DNA of 64,000 nucleotides from positions 1,920,501 through 1,984,500 of the forward strand of contig NZ_CP134494.1 of NCBI RefSeq assembly GCF_031759225.1. Reading direction: 5' to 3'. The notes below the pieces were generated by a model. The model was not told the DNA's origin. It saw only the letters and a program-made list of their open reading frames with translations, and did no database searches. Positions 60,013-64,000 of the stretch are shown here, in pieces; position 1 is the stretch's first letter, and each line of letters begins with the position of its first letter. A program made the translations under genes and the position numbers. This DNA is from Mesobacillus jeotgali (GTDB lineage: Bacteria > Bacillota > Bacilli > Bacillales > Cytobacillaceae).

Positions 60013-60759
60013 ATGATGGAAAGTTTCGCAGTGTCATTGTTTGGAGAGGAAAGGAACATAAGAGTTAATTTGCCTTCTGGTCGTTCCGAAACAAGATACC
60101 CTGTTTTATACATGCATGATGGGCAGAATGTGTTTGGCAATGATGAAGCAATAGGCGGTGTTGCGTTGGAGCTGCATGACTATTTGGAAAAGAATGATGT
60201 AGAGCTTATCGTCGTGGCGATTGACCAGAATTCTCCGGAGCGGATCAATGAATATTGTCCTTGGATAAATGGTGAATATACTACGAAGCTTCTTGGCAAA
60301 CCGAGTTCTGAAGGCGGGAAAGGCAAGGAGTACGTGGAATTCATTGTGAATGAGTTGAAGCCTCTTGTAGACTCAAAGTTTAGTACAAATCCCAATGAAA
60401 CCTATATGGCCGGCATCTCATTGGGAGCATTAGTCACTACATATGCTGCATGTACTTATCCTTATATTTTTAAAAGAATAGCAGGGCTTTCGTCCGGTTT
60501 TTACCGTAACCAGGAGGAAATAGAGCAGTTGTTGAAAACTGCAGATTTATCACAATTGGAAAAAGTATATTTAGATTGCGGCACGAAAAAGGGTGGCGAG
60601 AAACTCGCTGGGCCATTCCTGGAAACCAATCTCGCCATCTTCGAGCTGATCAGGCAGAAGGGAATACAAGCTGAGCTGAAAGTGATTGAGGGAGCCGAAC
60701 ATAACTATCAAGCCTTCAAGAAACGGTTCCCGGAAGTTATATCTTATTTATTAGCTTAG
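60013..60759 (+). CDS. Alpha/beta hydrolase, putative esterase (YbbA-like)
   Basis: 248 residues from one of two adjacent ATGs (60013 or 60016); the GTG at 60004 is less likely. The nucleophile elbow is AGISLGALV near 132 (G-x-S-x-G), with YPVLYMHDGQNVFG at the start and an HN(Y) near the end, GAEHNYQAFKKRFPEVI, holding the catalytic His. It resembles the Bacillus YbbA/IroE-like esterases, which can cut siderophore esters. No signal peptide and no siderophore genes nearby, so the substrate is uncertain. Confidence 0.83.
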   Translation: MMESFAVSLFGEERNIRVNLPSGRSETRYPVLYMHDGQNVFGNDEAIGGVALELHDYLEKNDVELIVVAIDQNSPERINEYCPWINGEYTTKLLGKPSSEGGKGKEYVEFIVNELKPLVDSKFSTNPNETYMAGISLGALVTTYAACTYPYIFKRIAGLSSGFYRNQEEIEQLLKTADLSQLEKVYLDCGTKKGGEKLAGPFLETNLAIFELIRQKGIQAELKVIEGAEHNYQAFKKRFPEVISYLLA

Positions 60760-60826
60760 TCAGAGCACATCTGTACTTAATTAGTTCTTGGGTATTAGCA
60801 CCATTACTCGCTCAATAAAATTTGAT

Positions 60827-60867
60827 AAAAAATCCTATGCGTAAAATTTACGTATAGGATTTTTTTC
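60827..60867 (+). terminator. Terminator of the esterase gene
   Basis: AAATCCTATGCGTAAA and TTTACGTATAGGATTTTTTT pair with one G-T. Confidence 0.85.
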
Positions 60868-61034
60868 ATTCTGAATAGGAGTAAAAGAGCTATATTTTTT
60901 TGTCATGCTTGTTGCAAATAAGGATGATATACATGTCCCTATGAATAATTTATATTTCTTAATGACATATATATATTGCAAAAAGGTATTGACTAACATA
61001 TAATGATGTTATATAAAGAACAAGGAGGATATCA

Positions 61035-61571
61035 ATGGGTCTATATAATGCATCAAAGGTAGAAGATGAACGTATCACCAATATTAAAAACAAGATTTAC
61101 GCAGAAATTTATATTTTGGTTAGTGTGATTTGCATTATTTCTTTTGTGGTGAAATATTTAATATATGGTGTTGGTATAGGAGTTGTAGCGACGGAATTAA
61201 TTATTTTGATGTTAAGTGGCAGTTATTATTTATATAGGTCAACCAAGTTGGGGATTTATTCTGCGGAGGTTGAAATGCATGATAGCAGAAGCAAATGGCC
61301 TCAGAAAAAGAAAAACCTATACTCCGGTTTGGCACTTGGTATTGGTATTGCTCTTTTTTTTGGTATCAATAGTGCAGTCCAGTATGCAGAGGGAGTAAGT
61401 CAAAGCATTTCATACTTCTTTGTGACTGCTGGGGTCTCATTGATGATCTATGTACCATTTTTTCTCATCATTCTTGTTGTCGGTCATGATGTGATCAAAA
61501 AGAGCAGTGACCAGGCGATAAACAAAATTCTTGATGATGACGAATCTGGTGAAGATGATGAAAAATATTAA
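61035..61571 (+). CDS. Four-helix membrane protein (DUF6773-like)
   Basis: 178 residues with AAGGAGG before ATG. Predicted helices at about 23-45, 48-68, 98-118 and 125-150, then a cytoplasmic tail of Asp/Glu-rich sequence, DDDESGEDDEKY. The second end of the gene overlaps the HTH regulator, so the two are co-translated. Such membrane-protein/HTH pairs are common in Bacillus, and the regulator may respond to the membrane protein. Substrate or signal unknown. Confidence 0.7.
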   Translation: MGLYNASKVEDERITNIKNKIYAEIYILVSVICIISFVVKYLIYGVGIGVVATELIILMLSGSYYLYRSTKLGIYSAEVEMHDSRSKWPQKKKNLYSGLALGIGIALFFGINSAVQYAEGVSQSISYFFVTAGVSLMIYVPFFLIILVVGHDVIKKSSDQAINKILDDDESGEDDEKY

Positions 61572-61758
61572 ATTGAAATTGGCTAGGGTAGAACATGACT
61601 TATCACAGGCAGAATTGGCAGAGCGAGTAGGTGTCTCTCGTCAAACGATCGGACTAATTGAATTAGGTAAATATAACCCTACACTAAACCTGTGCCTAGC
61701 AATCTGTCACACACTAGGCAAAACTCTGGATGAATTATTTTGGGAAGAACCTGAATAA
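61555..61758 (+). CDS. Cro/C1-type HTH regulator
   Basis: 67 residues from one of two ATGs (61555 or 61558) inside the end of the membrane-protein gene, after GGTGAAG. Nearly the whole protein is a helix-turn-helix: LARVEHDLSQAELAERVGVS then RQTIGLIELGKYNP. No ligand or dimer domain is visible. Probably an autoregulator of the pair. Confidence 0.88.
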   Translation: MMKNIKLKLARVEHDLSQAELAERVGVSRQTIGLIELGKYNPTLNLCLAICHTLGKTLDELFWEEPE

Positions 61759-61763
61759 AAAAT

Positions 61764-61807
61764 AATTAAAGTGCTAGCTCAAAAGGGTTTTAGCACTTTA
61801 ATTTTTG
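61764..61807 (+). terminator. Terminator of the membrane protein/HTH operon
   Basis: AATTAAAGTGCTA pairs with TAGCACTTTAATT over a 14-nt loop, then T run. Confidence 0.85.
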
Positions 61808-61877
61808 TTATTAAATTTGCAAAAATATTACGTTACCTTATTGAGTGGAATTATTTTATGTGGAGGAATTATCTGCA

Positions 61878-62330
61878 ATGGTCGACAATAACACAATAAT
61901 GGAATCTGGTAAATGTATTGAATGTGGGGCAAAGGAAACAGACGGACTTTCCTGCTATGAGATGTTTCAATTCCCTCTAGTTTGGGAACATAACGACTCC
62001 AAATTGTATGCTTTACACTTTTGGCTTGTTTCTTGTTATATGATTCAACACCCCTCTAACTATACTGAAGATGGATATATGCATTTGGTGGATTTATTCA
62101 CTGAAGCGTATGATCATGAATGGGATATTAGTTTTATTCTTAGGAAAAATAGAGAACTTGTTTCAAAGATAGGCAAAGTAACCAATCCATTGCCAAATTG
62201 CAAAAGAGAACGTTTATATAGAAAGTGGTCAATGACAATTGAAGATCTATATATAGGCGGTGAGGAAAATGCGATAAACAAAATAAATAAATGGAAGGAA
62301 CAAATTAGAAAGGATTTAAAAAGTCAATAA
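61878..62330 (+). CDS. DUF5946-like Cys-rich protein
   Basis: Start set at ATG 61878 because GTGGAGGAA lies upstream (150 residues); the GTG at 61845 is a weaker choice. An N-terminal CIECGAKETDGLSCYEMF carries CxxC and a further Cys, suggesting a zinc site. The rest is helical with ALHFWLVSCYMIQHPSNYTE and HLVDLFTEAYDHEW. Matches the DUF5946 outline; function unknown. It stands alone after a terminator. Confidence 0.65.
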   Translation: MVDNNTIMESGKCIECGAKETDGLSCYEMFQFPLVWEHNDSKLYALHFWLVSCYMIQHPSNYTEDGYMHLVDLFTEAYDHEWDISFILRKNRELVSKIGKVTNPLPNCKRERLYRKWSMTIEDLYIGGEENAINKINKWKEQIRKDLKSQ

Positions 62331-62382
62331 AGTTTGCTATTCAACTAACGTACCTAATTTGAATAAAGAAATATGGGCAGAT

Positions 62383-62412
62383 TGAAAACGCTTGGATTAA
62401 TCCAAACGTTTT
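62383..62412. repeat. Palindrome TTGGATTAATCCAA within a longer dyad
   Basis: AACG-c-TTGGATTAATCCAA-a-CGTT near 62385-62408: a 14-bp perfect palindrome extended by 4 bp after one mismatch. It may be a protein-binding site or a terminator remnant in the gap after the DUF5946-like gene. Confidence 0.45.
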
Positions 62413-62525
62413 GTGTGTTATTTAGTATGTTAATATTAATGTGTTTTGTAAATTGTCACAAAAGGGTTGCGTACAACGGCAGCGAGCAGAATTCTAGAAA
62501 CTTTTCCCAAACCCATTTTGTCGAC

Positions 62526-62566
62526 AAACGAAGCTCAGATCCTACTCATGTCTCTGAGCTTCGTTT
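62526..62566. terminator. Hairpin before the MBL gene end
   Basis: AAACGAAGCTCAGA and TCTGAGCTTCGTTT form a 14-bp stem over a 13-nt loop. T run weak on both strands. Confidence 0.65.
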
Positions 62567-62584
62567 AGTATTTACTGGTGGAAA

Positions 62585-63352
62585 TTAAAATGTGTATGAA
62601 ACACCGTCATTTGGCACTAACACACTGGATGAGATTCCTTTTTCATTGAGGAAACCTTTTAGTTCTTTTCTTGATAATGTCCAATGGTTAACGGCTTCCA
62701 TATGGCTGGCGATGATTTTTGCAGAGGGAGCGGCTTTATGGACTTCATAAACATCGTCTTTGCCCATGACGAGTGATCCGCCTTCGAGGAATTGGTTATC
62801 ACCCGCATTTACCACAATTACTTCTGGTGCATGGGTATTGATGGCTTCTTGTACACCTTCATACCAGACTGTGTCTCCAGCCACATATAAGGTTTTCTCA
62901 GTACTATGCTTAAAGACGACACCACATACGAGACCGGCTAGTTTTAATATTTCCCCTCTGCCGTGCTCACCTTTGGTTTTTATTAACTGAATGCCTTCGA
63001 AAACGGTATCTTCCTGTAGGACTACAACATTATTAAATCCGTCATTTTTGATAGAATTAGCATCTTCCTCATTTTGTACAATCATTTTTATATCCTTCGG
63101 AAGTGCCTCTTTGGCAGCATCGTCATAGTGGTCCAAATGTAAATGAGTTAGAATGACAGCATCCACATCATTAATAATTTCATCAATAGAGGACGGCAAG
63201 CTGACTAGAGGGTTATTCTGGTCTTGCCTTAAAGAATTTGGAAAAGGAGGATAAGCCCCTTTTTCAGCTAAAAATGGGTCGATTAAAAACTTCTTCCCAG
63301 CGTATTGCACAACTAATGTTGCGTTTCGGATTTGTTGTATATTCATATTCAT
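62585..63352 (-). CDS. MBL-fold metallo-hydrolase
   Basis: 255 residues. Metal motif LTHLHLDHYDDAAKEAL (about 68-84), a second His near 133 (TKGEHGRG) and a conserved GDTVWYEGVQEAI segment near 160, with ASHMEAVNHWTLS near 216. It belongs to the UlaG-like/L-ascorbate lactonase subgroup of small hydrolases rather than beta-lactamases. Divergent from the AsnC-type regulator at 63465, which probably controls it. RBS GGAGCT before ATG. Confidence 0.85.
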   Translation of the reverse strand: MNMNIQQIRNATLVVQYAGKKFLIDPFLAEKGAYPPFPNSLRQDQNNPLVSLPSSIDEIINDVDAVILTHLHLDHYDDAAKEALPKDIKMIVQNEEDANSIKNDGFNNVVVLQEDTVFEGIQLIKTKGEHGRGEILKLAGLVCGVVFKHSTEKTLYVAGDTVWYEGVQEAINTHAPEVIVVNAGDNQFLEGGSLVMGKDDVYEVHKAAPSAKIIASHMEAVNHWTLSRKELKGFLNEKGISSSVLVPNDGVSYTF

Positions 63353-63464
63353 TAGCTCCTTTTCAATAATGTATATATAGTTTATAATAAGACCGCTTTT
63401 GACTTACATAGCTTAAATCAAGTCTTTTTGCTCTTTCACTTGATTATTGAAAGGATTTGAGAAA

Positions 63465-63878
63465 ATGTTGGATTCCACCGATTTGAAAATTATAGAAGAA
63501 CTGACCCTGAACAGCCGGATTACGATGAAGGAACTAGGTGAAAAAGTCCATTTGACAGGCCAGGCTGCTTCATCCAGAGTCGCCAAGTTAGAAGATCTGG
63601 GAATCATTGAAGGATATACGATAAAAGTGAACCAAATGAAATTGGGTTATTCCGTTCATGCAATCATACATATTTTTACGAAAACCACGAATCACCAACC
63701 TTATCTTTCGTTCCTGAAAGAACAAGGAACATACGTGATGAACAATTACAAAGTCAGTGGGGAAAGCTGTTACCTGTTAGAATGCAAATTTCCCTCAAAT
63801 GAAATCCTGGATGAATTCCTGACAGGCTTAAGCAATCATGTGAGCTATAAATTATCGATTGTGATTAATAAACAGTAG
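63465..63878 (+). CDS. Lrp/AsnC family regulator
   Basis: 137 residues from ATG 63465 with GAAAGGATTTG upstream; the TTG at 63447 is less likely. HTH at about 1-60: LDSTDLKIIEELTLNSRITM then KELGEKVHLTGQAASSRVAK. A RAM ligand-binding domain follows to the end. Divergent orientation to the MBL gene suggests it controls that gene and itself, binding an amino acid or related ligand. Confidence 0.88.
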   Translation: MLDSTDLKIIEELTLNSRITMKELGEKVHLTGQAASSRVAKLEDLGIIEGYTIKVNQMKLGYSVHAIIHIFTKTTNHQPYLSFLKEQGTYVMNNYKVSGESCYLLECKFPSNEILDEFLTGLSNHVSYKLSIVINKQ

Positions 63879-63964
63879 AAGAACGCCTAATTCCTTCTTT
63901 CCCTAGCGAATATCCATACACTTGTCTCACTCAGTGAATACCGTAATAGTATGGAGGTGAGATA

Positions 63965-64000
63965 ATGGATAGAAAGGATCAGAAGGGTGATTTATCTGAT
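63965..64000 (+). CDS. Start of a further gene, cut by the window end
   Basis: ATG 63965 stands after GGAGGTGAG; 12 codons are visible (MDRKDQKGDLSD). Too little to name. Confidence 0.5.
   Translation, partial: MDRKDQKGDLSD

Noticed and set aside
62373..62588. 71-residue plus-strand frame
   Set aside because: It crosses a 14-bp terminator-like stem and the 62.39-kb palindrome and lacks a ribosome site.

Overview
The window looks like chromosomal DNA of a low-GC, spore-forming Bacillaceae (Bacillus or Mesobacillus-like). The grounds are the Bacillus-type gene set (YaaH/SleL spore-cortex glucosaminidase, FosB, a KatX-like catalase, YuxK, NhaC, TatA), AAGGAGG ribosome binding sites, frequent GTG/TTG starts, an S-box riboswitch and a LexA (DinR) box. 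No tRNA, rRNA, CRISPR array or prophage was seen. All family names come from reading the sequence; no database search was run.

Layout. 0-10 kb: ABC exporter end, small Cys protein, YaaH-like LysM/GH18 protein, small zincin, LexA-box/YolD gene, AlkZ-related protein with an isochorismatase-type hydrolase, DMT exporter. 8.9-10.2 kb: ECF-type sigma factor directly before a second-type ClpP. 10.5-15.5 kb: aminotransferase, then a SAM-I riboswitch reading into an SfnG-like sulfone monooxygenase and an ATP-grasp ligase, then a Cys-cluster/pentapeptide protein and several microproteins. 15.8-30 kb: VWA lipoprotein, YuxK, FosB, NIPSNAP-Nudix fusion, Gre-like factor, PIG-L deacetylase, LigB-type protein, NhaC, Mn-catalase, ferritin-like secreted protein, TatA. 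30-43 kb: beta-propeller membrane protein with a partner, TerC, nucleotidyltransferase/patatin pair, AAA ATPase, YnfA, a glutaredoxin gene with an in-frame TGA at its first active-site Cys, signal peptidase I, a split KatX-like catalase, SDR, V4R-STAS protein. 43-49 kb: PAS histidine kinase, an ECF sigma-PadR-FtsW-like operon, a membrane-anchored PstS-like protein. 50-58 kb: a heterocycloanthracin/sonorensin-type thiazole/oxazole-modified peptide (TOMM) cluster made of a Cys-rich precursor, ThiF/E1-like protein, YcaO cyclodehydratase and SagB dehydrogenase. A group IIC intron sits just after the precursor's terminator, and an IS1182-type transposase follows the cluster. 60-64 kb: esterase, membrane protein/HTH pair, MBL hydrolase divergent from an Lrp/AsnC regulator.

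Three patterns stand out beyond the gene list. First, at least seven intergenic regions carry different tandem arrays whose unit lengths fall only at 20-21 bp or exactly 52 bp, and the 52-bp units mostly carry a dyad. Second, one 18-bp palindrome, TAGTGTAA-N2-TTACACTA, lies upstream of two distant genes for membrane proteins with extracytoplasmic domains (31.7 and 47.4 kb). Third, the glutaredoxin TGA is followed by a hairpin that fits the published spacing rule for bacterial SECIS elements, so it is either a selenoprotein or a one-base nonsense mutation.
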